The notes beneath the pieces were generated by a model. The model was not told the DNA's origin and did not search any database. It saw nothing but the letters and a program-made list of their open reading frames with translations. Made by a program: the position numbers and the translations under genes. From an uncultured Clostridia bacterium (GTDB lineage Bacteria; Bacillota; Clostridia; Christensenellales; Aristaeellaceae): a stretch of 28,322 nt of DNA. Shown here one piece after another: positions 1 through 7,849 of the stretch. The stretch's first letter is position 1. Every line of letters begins with the position of its first letter. The stretch is from NCBI GenBank assembly GCA_934636105.1, contig CAKTZR010000027.1, forward strand, positions 1-28,322. Reading direction: 5' to 3'.

Positions 1-120
1 CTCGGCAAGGCGTATGTCTCCACCGAACTGGGCGACGCGCTGGTGTTCGCCGTGCTGATCCTCGTGCTGCTCGTCAAGCCGACCGGCCTGCTGGGCAAGC
101 CCGTGCGCGAGAAAGTGTGA
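1..120 (+). CDS. livH: Branched-chain amino acid ABC transporter permease LivH, C-terminal end (partial)
   Basis: Only the last 39 codons and the TGA stop at 118-120 lie in the window; the gene starts upstream. The residues form a final hydrophobic segment (LVFAVLILVLLV) followed by KPTGLLGKP, the usual ending of LivH/LivM-type permeases. In this family LivH pairs with LivM to form the membrane channel for leucine, isoleucine and valine, or related amino acids. The livM start follows about 10 bases after the stop and its ribosome binding site overlaps the stop, so the genes are translationally close and in one operon. The call rests on this short tail together with the livM-livG-livF order that follows. 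Confidence 0.85.
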   Translation, partial: LGKAYVSTELGDALVFAVLILVLLVKPTGLLGKPVREKV

Positions 121-130
121 GGTGAAATCC

Positions 131-1174
131 ATGGGAAGCAAAAAATTCCGCAGTACGCTGATTACGTTTGGCATTGTCATCGCGGCGTTTATCATCTGCC
201 AGGTGATGATCTCCACCGGCGCGATGACCCGCTCGCTCAAGGGTCAGCTTGTGCCGATCTGCGCGTATATCGTCATGGCTGTTTCGCTGAACCTGACGGT
301 CGGCATTTCCGGCGAATTGAGCCTCGGCCACGCGGGCTTCATGAGCGTCGGCGCGTTCTCCGGCATTGTGATGGCCATGTGGCTGAACAAGGGCATGGGC
401 ATGGAAAACGAAACCCTCTGCCTGCTGCTGGCGATTCTGACCGGCGGCGTGGCGGCGGGCCTTGCGGGCGTGATTATCGGCATTCCGGTGCTTCGCCTGC
501 GCGGCGACTATCTGGCGATCGTCACGCTGGCGTTCGGCGAAATCATCCGCAACGTCATCAACTGCCTGTATATCTCGCTGGATGGCAGCGAACTGCATTT
601 TGCGTTCAATGATCCGAACGTGCTGGGCAAGCTGCTCGTCAATGGCCCTGCGGGCGCGACGGGCGTGAACAAAATCGCGACGTTCGGCATGGGCTTCGTG
701 CTTGTGCTGTTCACCCTGTTCGTGGTGCTCAACCTGATCGACAGCCGTTCCGGCCGCGCGATCATGGCTATCCGCGACAACCGTATCGCGGCGGAAGCGA
801 TGGGCCTGAACGTGACCAAGTACAAGATGATGGCCTTTGTCACCTCCGCCGTGCTGGCGGGCATGGCGGGCGCGCTCTACGGCCTGAACTTCTCCACCGT
901 TGCGGCGTCCAAGTTCAAGTTTGATACGTCCATCCTCGTGCTGGTGTTCGTCGTGCTTGGCGGCATCGGCAACATCCGCGGCTCGATCATCTCCGCGACG
1001 CTGCTCACCATCCTGCCTGAGCTGCTGCGCGCGTTCGCGAATTACCGCATGCTCATCTATGCCATCGTGCTGATTCTGGTCATGCTGGCCACGAACAACC
1101 CGACGCTGCGCAGCGTGGTGGAGCGGATCATTCCGCATAAGAAGGGGCAGAAAAAGGAGGCTGACGAGGCATGA
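131..1174 (+). CDS. livM: Branched-chain amino acid ABC transporter permease LivM
   Basis: This is the second membrane permease of the Liv uptake system. The protein of about 347 residues is almost entirely hydrophobic segments. It carries the LivM hallmarks NLTVGISGELSLGHAGF near residue 55 and the cytoplasmic loop GRAIMAIRDNRIAAEAMGLN, which in this family contacts the ATPases. A GTG at 122 is in frame, but it is the end of the GAGGTG Shine-Dalgarno (119-124) that serves the ATG at 131 with a 6-base spacing, so I place the start at 131. The stop overlaps the livG start (ATGA at 1171-1174), indicating coupled translation. Substrate preference within the branched-chain and polar amino acid or amide range cannot be read from the sequence. 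Confidence 0.93.
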   Translation: MGSKKFRSTLITFGIVIAAFIICQVMISTGAMTRSLKGQLVPICAYIVMAVSLNLTVGISGELSLGHAGFMSVGAFSGIVMAMWLNKGMGMENETLCLLLAILTGGVAAGLAGVIIGIPVLRLRGDYLAIVTLAFGEIIRNVINCLYISLDGSELHFAFNDPNVLGKLLVNGPAGATGVNKIATFGMGFVLVLFTLFVVLNLIDSRSGRAIMAIRDNRIAAEAMGLNVTKYKMMAFVTSAVLAGMAGALYGLNFSTVAASKFKFDTSILVLVFVVLGGIGNIRGSIISATLLTILPELLRAFANYRMLIYAIVLILVMLATNNPTLRSVVERIIPHKKGQKKEADEA

Positions 1175-2025
1175 CGGAGACGAAGAAGCGCGCGGCGACC
1201 AAGATGGTTCCCGCGCCGAGCCACGGCATCATCCCCGAACGTGATTTTCACGAGCGCCCCGTGCTGGAGGCGCGCAACCTGGGCATTGATTTCGGTGGCT
1301 TGCATGCCGTCGAGGATTTCAACCTGATTATCGGCAAGACGGAAATCGCCGGCCTGATCGGCCCGAACGGCGCAGGCAAGACCACCGTCTTCAACCTGCT
1401 GACCAAGGTGTATCAGCCGACGATGGGCACGATTCTGCTCAATGGCCGCGACACCGCGGGCATGAACACCGCGCAGGCCAACAAGCTGGGCATTGCGCGC
1501 ACGTTCCAGAATATCCGCCTGTTTGATAACATGTCCGTCGAGGATAACGTCCGCATCGGCCTGCACAATCAGGTGCGATACGGCATGTTCTCCGGCATCT
1601 TCCGCATGCCGGGCTACTGGCGCGGCGAGCGCGAAATGCACGAGCGCGCGCTCGACCTGCTCAGCATTTTCGATATGCAGGATTTGGCCAACCATCAGGC
1701 GGGCAGCCTGCCGTATGGCGCGCAGCGCCGCCTGGAAATCGTCCGCGCGCTGGCCACGAATCCGTCGCTGCTGCTGCTGGATGAGCCGGCCGCCGGCATG
1801 AACCCGCACGAGACCGAGGAATTGATGGAGAACATCATGAAGATCCGCGATCAGTTCCACATCGCCATCCTGCTCATCGAGCACGACATGAGCCTGGTCA
1901 TGGGCATTTGCGAGGGTATCTGCGTGCTCAATTACGGCAAGATCATCGCCAAGGGCACGGCGGAGGAAATTCAGAATAACCCGGTGGTCATCGAGGCCTA
2001 TCTGGGCAAGCGGAAGGAGAAATAA
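1171..2025 (+). CDS. livG: Branched-chain amino acid ABC transporter ATP-binding protein LivG
   Basis: This is one of the two cytoplasmic ATPases that power LivHM. Walker A GPNGAGKT is at residues 64-71, the signature is the LivG-type variant SLPYGAQRR at 179-187 in place of LSGGQ, Walker B LLLLDEP is at 200-206, and the switch histidine is H238 in LLIEHDM. At 284 residues it is about 25-30 longer than typical LivG (about 255). The excess is a basic, proline-containing N-terminal extension before the first beta strand (VLEARNLGIDFGG at about 31-43). No better start with a ribosome binding site is evident inside, and AAAAGGAGG sits 11 bases before the ATG at 1171. The gene overlaps livM by 4 bases and is followed 3 bases later by livF. 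Confidence 0.94.
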   Translation: MTETKKRAATKMVPAPSHGIIPERDFHERPVLEARNLGIDFGGLHAVEDFNLIIGKTEIAGLIGPNGAGKTTVFNLLTKVYQPTMGTILLNGRDTAGMNTAQANKLGIARTFQNIRLFDNMSVEDNVRIGLHNQVRYGMFSGIFRMPGYWRGEREMHERALDLLSIFDMQDLANHQAGSLPYGAQRRLEIVRALATNPSLLLLDEPAAGMNPHETEELMENIMKIRDQFHIAILLIEHDMSLVMGICEGICVLNYGKIIAKGTAEEIQNNPVVIEAYLGKRKEK

Positions 2026-2028
2026 GCC

Positions 2029-2733
2029 ATGAGCATGCTGAAGGTTGAAGGACTTAACGTCTATTACGGCAGCATTCATGCCATCAAGGGCGTCTCCTTC
2101 GAGGTCAATCAGGGAGAAATCGTCACGATGATCGGCGCGAACGGCGCGGGCAAGTCCACCACGATGAACACCGTCGCGGGTCTGCTCAAGCCTAAGAGCG
2201 GCAGCATCGTCTTTGAGGGGCACGACGTGACCACCACGCCCGCAAACAAGGTCGTTTCGCTCGGCCTTGCGCTCTGCCCGGAAGGCCGCCGCGTCTTCCA
2301 GCAGATGAGCGTGCGCGAGAATCTTGAAATGGGCGGCTACACGCGTTCGGCGGGCGAAATCGCCGCGTCGCTGGATCAGGTGTTCGAGCAGTTCCCGCGC
2401 CTGAAGGAGCGCCAGCGCCAGATTTCCGGCACGCTCTCCGGCGGCGAACAGCAGATGCTCGCCATGGGCCGCGCGCTGATGAGCAAGCCGAAGCTGCTGA
2501 TGCTCGACGAGCCCTCCATGGGTCTGGCCCCGCTGCTGGTGGAGCAGATTTTCGAAATCATTTTGAAGCTTAATCAGGCGGGCACGACGATCCTGCTGGT
2601 CGAGCAGAACGCGCAGATGGCGCTTTCCATCGCCAACCGCGCCTATGTGCTGGAAACCGGCCACGTCGTGAAAGAGGGCAGCGCCGACACGCTCATGCAC
2701 GATGACGCGGTGCGCAAGGCGTATCTGGGCTGA
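2029..2733 (+). CDS. livF: Branched-chain amino acid ABC transporter ATP-binding protein LivF
   Basis: This is the second ATPase of the Liv transporter and forms a heterodimer with LivG. Walker A GANGAGKST is at residues 36-44, the canonical signature LSGGE at 136-140, Walker B LLMLDEP at 156-162, and the LivF-typical MGLAPLLVEQIF follows. Length 234 is normal for LivF. The start has two in-frame ATGs (2029 and 2035); the first is preceded by AAGGAGAAATAAGCC, with AAGGAG overlapping the end of livG. It is the last gene of the operon, and a rho-independent terminator follows within 20 bases of the stop. The substrate-binding protein LivK is not in the window and presumably lies upstream of livH. 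Confidence 0.95.
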   Translation: MSMLKVEGLNVYYGSIHAIKGVSFEVNQGEIVTMIGANGAGKSTTMNTVAGLLKPKSGSIVFEGHDVTTTPANKVVSLGLALCPEGRRVFQQMSVRENLEMGGYTRSAGEIAASLDQVFEQFPRLKERQRQISGTLSGGEQQMLAMGRALMSKPKLLMLDEPSMGLAPLLVEQIFEIILKLNQAGTTILLVEQNAQMALSIANRAYVLETGHVVKEGSADTLMHDDAVRKAYLG

Positions 2734-2749
2734 AACAATCGGATATCAG

Positions 2750-2781
2750 ACTCCGTTCTCCGTTTGGGGGACGGAGTTTTT
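2750..2781 (+). terminator. Rho-independent terminator of the liv operon
   Basis: The arms ACTCCGT (2750-2756) and ACGGAGT (2771-2777) pair perfectly across a 14-base loop and are followed by a T run. It lies 17 bases after the livF stop. Confidence 0.8.
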
Positions 2782-2793
2782 GAATGCGGGTTT

Positions 2794-2839
2794 GGCTCCC
2801 TCAGTCAGCTTCGCTGACAGCTCCCTCTTGGAGGGAGCC
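2794..2839 (+). repeat. Hairpin repeat family A, copy 1
   Basis: A 46-bp element bounded by GGCTCCCTC and GAGGGAGCC. It contains the small hairpin GTCAGC-TTC-GCTGAC and the stem GCTCCCTC-TTG-GAGGGAGC. A second copy in reverse orientation is at 21244-21288 and matches nearly base for base outside the loop. It has the look of a small non-autonomous palindromic intergenic repeat (REP/MITE-like). The copy is followed by TTTTGG and could add to termination after livF. Confidence 0.75.
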
Positions 2840-2873
2840 TTTTGGTTTTAAGCTAGGCTTGAGAAAGCATAGA

Positions 2874-2921
2874 GCCTCCCTCCTTGAGGGAGGTGGCACG
2901 ACAAAGTCGTGACGGAAGGAG
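2874..2921 (+). repeat. Hairpin repeat family B, copy 1
   Basis: Two stacked hairpins: CCTCCCTC-CTT-GAGGGAGG, then CACGAC-AAA-GTCGTG, ending in GACGGAAGGAG. The architecture is that of family A, with a different second stem (CACG/CGTG in place of GTCAGC/GCTGAC). A disrupted relative in the opposite orientation lies at 21056-21154. Confidence 0.65.
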
Positions 2922-2974
2922 TCAAATCTAAAGCCGCTTTAGAAAATAATGAATAAGTTTCGTCTGCAAATAAA

Positions 2975-3003
2975 TTGACGAACCTCTTGAGACGTGTTAA
3001 CAT
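2975..3003 (+). promoter_or_regulatory. Predicted sigma-A promoter of the flavoprotein reductase gene
   Basis: A -35 TTGACG (2975-2980), a 17-base spacer and a -10 TAACAT (2998-3003). An alternative -10, CATAAT at 3001-3006, has a better match but a 20-base spacing. Transcription would begin near 3010, giving a leader of about 90 bases that includes the hairpin at 3022-3065. The surrounding DNA is locally AT-rich, as expected for a promoter in this GC-rich genome. Confidence 0.5.
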
Positions 3004-3021
3004 AATAGATACACAAAAGGT

Positions 3022-3065
3022 CTGCAAAAGCCCGTTTTGCGCGAAAAAACGGGAGCGCTTTGCAG
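3022..3065 (+). other. Structured 5' leader hairpin of the reductase mRNA
   Basis: Two coaxial stems: outer CTGCAAA (3022-3028) with TTTGCAG (3059-3065), inner CCCGTTTT (3031-3038) with AAAACGGG (3046-3053), separated by a small asymmetric internal loop. No T run follows, so it is not a typical terminator. It lies between the predicted transcription start and the AGGAGG ribosome binding site at 3085-3090. Its role is unknown; mRNA stabilisation or regulation of this highly expressed-looking gene are possibilities. Confidence 0.55.
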
Positions 3066-3100
3066 GCTGTGTTGTCAACCTATGAGGAGGGTTTGTCAAG

Positions 3101-5596
3101 ATGAAGAAACTTGCATCTCTGGTGCTCGCTTCCGCGATGGCCGCCGTGCCGTTCGCCGCGGGTCTGGCCGCAACGTTCACGCCGGGCGAGTATGAAGCGT
3201 CCGCGCAGGGCTTCGGCGGCGCTGTGACCGTGAAGGTTACGGTGGACGAAGAAAAGGTGACCGCCGTCACCGTGACGGGCGAGAGCGAGACTCCGGCGCT
3301 GGGCGGCGCTGCGATTGAAGGCTATAACACCTCTCTGGTCGGCGTGTCCGACGCGGACGCTGTCGATGCGACCGCGGGCGCGACCGTGACCAGCACCGCC
3401 GTGAAGGACGCGCTGGCCAAGGCGCTGGCCGAGGCGAAGGGCGAAGCGACCGCGAACGACGCGGCTGTGGCCTTCACCGCTGGCACCTACACCGGCACCG
3501 CCAAGGGCTACAACGGCCCGGTGGAGGTCTCCGTGACCTTCTCCGACAGCGCCGTGACCGCCATCGAGGTCGGCGCGAACAAGGAAACCGATCACGTGGG
3601 CAACGTTGCCTTTGAGCCGATCATCGCGGACATTCTGGCCGCGAACGGCACGGGCGTGGACGGCGTTTCCGGCGCGACCTTCTCCAGCAACGCGATCCGC
3701 AACGCGGTGAACGACGCTGCCGAGCAGGCTGGCTGCACCAACATGGACGCCTTCAAGGCTGCGACCGTGAAGCACGAAGCGCAGGCCGCGATCGAGGAGA
3801 CCTATGATGTGGTCGTCGTCGGCGCGGGCGGCGCGGGCATTGCGGCGGCGGCTCAGGCCGCGCAGGACGGCAACACCGTTCTGGTCATCGAGAAGAACGC
3901 GGAGGTTGGCGGCAACACGCTGGTTTCCGGCGGTCAGTATCAGAGCGTTATGCCCTACCTCGTGTGGGATCCGGCCGATCCGGATGCGACCACCGGCGTG
4001 GGCTATGACGGCAACACCTATAACAAGGTCGTCGAGAGCGTCGCGACTCTGGACGAGCTGAAGACGATCCTGAACTGGTCCGAGGAGCCGTTCGACGAGG
4101 CTTACTACAAGGATCATGAGTTCGTCGCGGGCGACATCGCCGAGCTGTCCAAGCATGGCGTGCATGCCGAGTACCTCCAGACCCTGAAGGATCTGAAGGC
4201 GGAAATTCAGGCTTACCTCGATTGGGCGGAGCCGAAGGTTGCCGAGGGCGCGGGCCAGCTGACCCTGTTCTCCACCGTCAACCTGCACATCTTCCAGACC
4301 TATTACGGCGGCCTGCGTCCGTCTGCGGACATGAGCAGCTGGATTTACGGCGACTACGACCTCGTGAAGCAGTTCATCGAGGGCGGCCAGACCCTCAAGC
4401 AGTGGCTCGAGGCGCAGGGCTCCACCTTCGTTGAGGATACCCAGCCGACCCTGATCGGCGCGCTCTGGTATCGTGAGAACGAGTTCGTCGGCGCGACCAT
4501 CGACGGCGTGGATTATCCGGGCCGCTGGGGCACCTACTTCAAGGCCCCGATGAACACCGTGCTGGCGACCTCCGAGACCGCGGCCTCCAACAAGATCATG
4601 CTCCGCACCACCGCGGAAGAGCTGATCGTCGAGGATGGCAAGGTGACCGGCGTGAAGGCCACCCAGTATGACGGCACCCCGGTGACCGCGCATGCGACCA
4701 AGGGCGTTGTCATCGCAACCGGCGGCTATGCTGCGAACCTGCAGATGGTCGTGGATACCAACGTGTATTGGTCCAGCGATTATCTCTCCACCAGCACCAA
4801 GACCACCAACCGTTCTTCCCTCAAGGGCGACGGCATCACGATGGCCCAGACGGCTGGCGCTGACGTGACCGGCATGGGTTACACCCAGATGATGCCGATC
4901 AGCTGGATCGACGACGGCAACCTCGCCTTCGGCGGCGGCAACTACGCGATCTACATCAACCCGACCACCGGCAAGCGCTTCGTGGACGAGACCTCCGAGC
5001 GCGACGTGCTCTCTCTGGCCGAGTTCCGCAACGGCATTGAGCACAACGGCACCAAGGGCGTGTTCATCGAGATCGCCAACGCCGGCTCCAAGATTCCGGG
5101 CCCGTACCTCTACGGCAACGAGGACGTCGAGTGGCGTCAGTATGTGCGCACCGTCGATCAGCTTGCTGATCTGTTCAACTCCCTCGGCCTTGAGACCGAC
5201 GCGGAGACCGTGCGCGCGACCATCGAGAACTACGACAAGGCCATCATGGCTGGCGAGCAGCCGGAAGGCGTGAAGAAGACCAACCCGAACGCCCTGATCG
5301 GCTCGGCCGACAAGGACGAGAACGGCAACTACCTGCCGGAGACCTACAAGCTCGACGGCGTGGAGCTGCGTATCCGCTTCATGGCTCCGTCCACCCATCA
5401 CACCATGGGCGGCATCAAGGTTGACACCGAGCGCCACGCGCTGGATGCTGACGGCAACGTGATCCCGGGCCTGTATGCGGCTGGCGAGGTCACCGGCGGT
5501 ATCCATGGCGGCAACCGTCTCGGCGGCAACGCGATTGTTGAAATCTTCGTTTCCGGCCGTACTGCGGCTGAAGCGATCCAGGCCGACAACCAGTAA
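3101..5596 (+). CDS. Secreted flavoprotein reductase, two FMN-binding domains plus FAD-binding fumarate reductase-like domain
   Basis: A predicted extracytoplasmic reductase of the fumarate/urocanate reductase (flavocytochrome c) family, 831 residues. An N-terminal Sec signal runs to about residue 24 (MKKLASLVLASAMAAVPFAA) without a lipobox cysteine. Two FMN_bind domains follow (about 25-115 and 122-210), each with a motif for covalent FMN attachment to Thr by ApbE: AGAT at T95 and SGAT at T193. The FAD-binding domain starts at 236 (GAGGAG at 241-246, adenine-binding E264). Substrate-site residues include the proton-donor arginine position R634 (TSERD), H767 (HHTMGG) and R806 (GGNRLGGNA). The histidine that in fumarate reductases lies in QxHP is Met here (M598, QMMP), which argues against plain fumarate reduction. 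Substrate unknown; electrons probably arrive through the FMN domains. AGGAGG lies 10 bases before the ATG. Monocistronic, with its own promoter and terminator. Confidence 0.88.
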   Translation: MKKLASLVLASAMAAVPFAAGLAATFTPGEYEASAQGFGGAVTVKVTVDEEKVTAVTVTGESETPALGGAAIEGYNTSLVGVSDADAVDATAGATVTSTAVKDALAKALAEAKGEATANDAAVAFTAGTYTGTAKGYNGPVEVSVTFSDSAVTAIEVGANKETDHVGNVAFEPIIADILAANGTGVDGVSGATFSSNAIRNAVNDAAEQAGCTNMDAFKAATVKHEAQAAIEETYDVVVVGAGGAGIAAAAQAAQDGNTVLVIEKNAEVGGNTLVSGGQYQSVMPYLVWDPADPDATTGVGYDGNTYNKVVESVATLDELKTILNWSEEPFDEAYYKDHEFVAGDIAELSKHGVHAEYLQTLKDLKAEIQAYLDWAEPKVAEGAGQLTLFSTVNLHIFQTYYGGLRPSADMSSWIYGDYDLVKQFIEGGQTLKQWLEAQGSTFVEDTQPTLIGALWYRENEFVGATIDGVDYPGRWGTYFKAPMNTVLATSETAASNKIMLRTTAEELIVEDGKVTGVKATQYDGTPVTAHATKGVVIATGGYAANLQMVVDTNVYWSSDYLSTSTKTTNRSSLKGDGITMAQTAGADVTGMGYTQMMPISWIDDGNLAFGGGNYAIYINPTTGKRFVDETSERDVLSLAEFRNGIEHNGTKGVFIEIANAGSKIPGPYLYGNEDVEWRQYVRTVDQLADLFNSLGLETDAETVRATIENYDKAIMAGEQPEGVKKTNPNALIGSADKDENGNYLPETYKLDGVELRIRFMAPSTHHTMGGIKVDTERHALDADGNVIPGLYAAGEVTGGIHGGNRLGGNAIVEIFVSGRTAAEAIQADNQ

Positions 5597-5614
5597 TTCC
5601 CTCTAATTATGAAG

Positions 5615-5645
5615 GCAGCCCCGCGAATTTCGCGGGGCTGCTTTT
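5615..5645 (+). terminator. Rho-independent terminator after the reductase gene
   Basis: A near-perfect 13-bp stem, GCAGCCCCGCGAA (5615-5627) with TTCGCGGGGCTGC (5629-5641), followed by TTTT. It lies 18 bases after the stop. The minus-strand reading has no T run, so it does not look bidirectional. Confidence 0.92.
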
Positions 5646-5663
5646 ATGCTGCTCAAGAATACA

Positions 5664-6269
5664 TCACTTTTCCTGCTCCTCCGGTTTGCCGAAACCATAG
5701 GCGCGGAACACATGGGTCAATTCCTTTTTGGATGCAAAGCCCAGCTTGCGCAGAATGCCCGTCTGCTGGTTGGAAATGGTTTTGCTGGAGGAATGCAGAC
5801 CGACATCCTCACCCAGAATATGATGCAGAACGCTTCGTTCCGCGTCGGTCAGCGGGGCAAGCAGCGCCGAGCAAATCAAATGCGCCTGCGAGGTGATGCC
5901 CTGCGCGGTTTCGCGAATCATCGGAATGAGCACGGAAAAGTTGCTTTTGAACAAATACGCTGAAGCGAGCGCCTGTGTGCTGGCGCGAATCACCGTGTCA
6001 AAATCCTCGTGCGAAGTCAGGATGATGACGCGCGCATCGGTTTGCAGGCGAATCTGCCGGGCGGCCTGCGCGCCATCCATAGCCGAATCGCTTAGGCACA
6101 AATCCATCAGCACGATATCCGGCCGGATGCGCAGGGCGGTCTCCACGGCGCTTTTGCCATCCGCGCAGCAGGCGCAAAGCTCGAAATCTGCTTCCTTTTT
6201 CAGCGCCTGCTCGATCAGATAGCGATAATCGAGATCATCCTCCACAAACATGATGCGAATGGTCCTCAA
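5664..6269 (-). CDS. NarL/LuxR-type response regulator
   Basis: Cytoplasmic transcription regulator of a two-component pair, 201 residues. The receiver domain (about 1-118) has the acidic pocket E10-D11-D12, phosphoacceptor D56 (DIVLMDLCLSD), T85 (VIILTS) and K108. A short LuxR-type helix-turn-helix follows (about 135-190), with LTDAERSVLHHIL and the recognition part ILRKLGFASKKEL; the segment between them is shorter and less typical than in NarL. The start is a TTG at 6269 that overlaps the kinase stop (TTGA), with GGGAGGG 7 bases upstream in the kinase gene. This start gives the full first beta strand of the receiver; an ATG at 6251 would truncate it. Its target genes are unknown; the adjacent, convergent reductase gene is a candidate by position only. 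Confidence 0.88.
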   Translation of the reverse strand: MRTIRIMFVEDDLDYRYLIEQALKKEADFELCACCADGKSAVETALRIRPDIVLMDLCLSDSAMDGAQAARQIRLQTDARVIILTSHEDFDTVIRASTQALASAYLFKSNFSVLIPMIRETAQGITSQAHLICSALLAPLTDAERSVLHHILGEDVGLHSSSKTISNQQTGILRKLGFASKKELTHVFRAYGFGKPEEQEK

Positions 6270-7687
6270 GGCGTGTCCCTCCCGGATGCGGAAATCGGAA
6301 AAATCAGCGAAAATGTGCAGCCCTTGCCGGGCGCGGACTTCACGAGAATCTGCCCGCCGTGCGCAGTCATCACGTTTTGGCAGTAATACAGACCGAGACC
6401 GAAGTTTTCGCCGGAGGTTTTGGTGGTGAAATACGGTTCGAAGATGCGCTTTTGCTGCGTCTGCGTCATGCCGGGGCCGTTATCCGACACGGTAATGACA
6501 GTTTTGTGCATGGAATGTGCATAGGAAAGCACGATTTTGCCCGTCCCGTGCATGGCTTCGGAAGCGTTGCTGATGAGGTTCGCCAGCGTTTCGCGAATGT
6601 GCGCCGGGTCGCAGAAAAGCGGCGCGTCGTCGCACGCGGCAATCTCAAAAGCGAGTGCGGATGTATGCGGCGTTTCGCGGATGAGCTGCTCAAACAGCGC
6701 GCGGATCTCGCAGGAAGCGGGTTCCAGCGTCACGCGGTCGGTGTGCGTCCGCGTACGGCGGATAAGCGCGCGCAGGTGCTCGACCGAGCTGCGGATGATG
6801 GCGACTTCGCGGTTTTCCGGAAGCTGTTCATTCAGCAGCGCGGTACACCAGTCGATTTTGTTGAGGTCGTTTTTGAGCGCGTGGGCGACATACTGCGTGT
6901 TGCGCTGCAAGACCTCGCCGCCGCTTCCGCTCCAATCGTAGGTTTCCCGCCGCAGACGCATGCCCCAAATGCCCTCGCGAAAGGCATGATACAGGAAGAA
7001 GATGAGGATGAACAGCACGACGGGCAGTTCGATCTGCCAGATTTTATTGAGGTTTGAAATGCCAAGCGCATGATAGGGAAAGGCCGCAACGAGCCAGACC
7101 CACAGCGGAAGCAGAACGCTGACGGCCACCAGCCGCCTCTGACGATAGTGGCTGTCGGCGCGATATGCCCGAAGCGCGCCAAGCATGATGGACGTTGCGG
7201 TGATGCCGCCGAGCCAATTATAGCCCGCGATGCACAGGCAGAAGATCGGATTGCTTTGCAGCAGCAGCGTCCGCGTGGGCGGAAAGAGCAGGCTCAAATA
7301 GACCGCCGGCAGCCAGACGGCCACGCGCAGAAGCGGGAAAAGGTGCGCCCGATTCAGCCGCGCAAAATAAAACGCGAACATCAGCACGCAGGGGATGGAC
7401 AGCAGATAGAACGCGGCGCTGAGCAGGGAATAGAGCGTCTGCGCGCCGGAAGCCGTCCAAGCCCCGGCGGCGATGAGCGACGGGCCGACGCCGTAATACA
7501 GATATTCCTTGAGTGCGCCGAGACTGAACGCCATGCCGCCGATGAAGCACCACTGATTGAGTTTGTTTTGGGCGTTCGCCATCAGAATCAACGAAAAAAC
7601 GACCCAGATCGCCAATGTGAAAATCAGCAGATGCAGGCCGGTGAGACCGGATAGATATGTGCTGACGCGTCCGAGAAGATCAAGCAC
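6266..7687 (-). CDS. Membrane sensor histidine kinase
   Basis: Sensor partner of the response regulator downstream, 473 residues. Residues 1-240 hold about seven hydrophobic segments with short loops, so sensing is probably in or near the membrane. The phosphoacceptor is most likely H269 in VAHALKNDL, an H-x-x-K-N form rather than the common HELRTPL. The ATPase domain has the N box N374 (LISNASEAM), G1 D402-NGPG, the F box IFEPYF at 415-420 and G2 FGLGLYY at 429-435. The start is GTG at 7687 with GGAGG 9 bases before it (7697-7701). The gene is first in a two-gene minus-strand operon and overlaps the regulator by 4 bases. The signal sensed cannot be told from the sequence. Confidence 0.9.
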   Translation of the reverse strand: MLDLLGRVSTYLSGLTGLHLLIFTLAIWVVFSLILMANAQNKLNQWCFIGGMAFSLGALKEYLYYGVGPSLIAAGAWTASGAQTLYSLLSAAFYLLSIPCVLMFAFYFARLNRAHLFPLLRVAVWLPAVYLSLLFPPTRTLLLQSNPIFCLCIAGYNWLGGITATSIMLGALRAYRADSHYRQRRLVAVSVLLPLWVWLVAAFPYHALGISNLNKIWQIELPVVLFILIFFLYHAFREGIWGMRLRRETYDWSGSGGEVLQRNTQYVAHALKNDLNKIDWCTALLNEQLPENREVAIIRSSVEHLRALIRRTRTHTDRVTLEPASCEIRALFEQLIRETPHTSALAFEIAACDDAPLFCDPAHIRETLANLISNASEAMHGTGKIVLSYAHSMHKTVITVSDNGPGMTQTQQKRIFEPYFTTKTSGENFGLGLYYCQNVMTAHGGQILVKSAPGKGCTFSLIFPISASGRDTP

Positions 7688-7754
7688 GCGTTTTCGCCTC
7701 CGTAAAAGCCCGCGCAGGCCGAAAATACGCCTGACGCGGGTTATTTCTTCATTC

Positions 7755-7760
7755 AGTATA
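7755..7760 (-). promoter_or_regulatory. Predicted extended -10 promoter for the two-component operon
   Basis: Read on the minus strand, TGGTATACT gives a TATACT -10 with an upstream TG, about 70 bases before the kinase start. The -35 position (TTCCGA) matches poorly, which is usual for extended -10 promoters. Confidence 0.4.
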
Positions 7761-7849
7761 CCATCATTTGATGTATTTCGGAAGTTCCTTTCGCGAAAAA
7801 GTGAAAAACGATCAGAAAAAACCGATTGCGGCGTGTCGAAGCGGCCGGC

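Noticed and set aside
74..1138. Minus-strand open frame of about 354 codons opposite livM
   Set aside because: Antisense shadow with His, Arg and Gln repeats; the plus strand encodes a clear LivM.
1057..2700. Minus-strand open frame of about 547 codons opposite livG and livF
   Set aside because: It lies antisense to two clear ABC ATPases, and its product is His/Arg/Ala-rich with no recognisable domain.
3080..5506. Very long open frame (about 808 codons) on the minus strand across the flavoprotein reductase gene
   Set aside because: It is a shadow of the biased codon use of the real gene on the plus strand: the translation is rich in His, Arg, Gly and Val with no domain, and it has no ribosome binding site.
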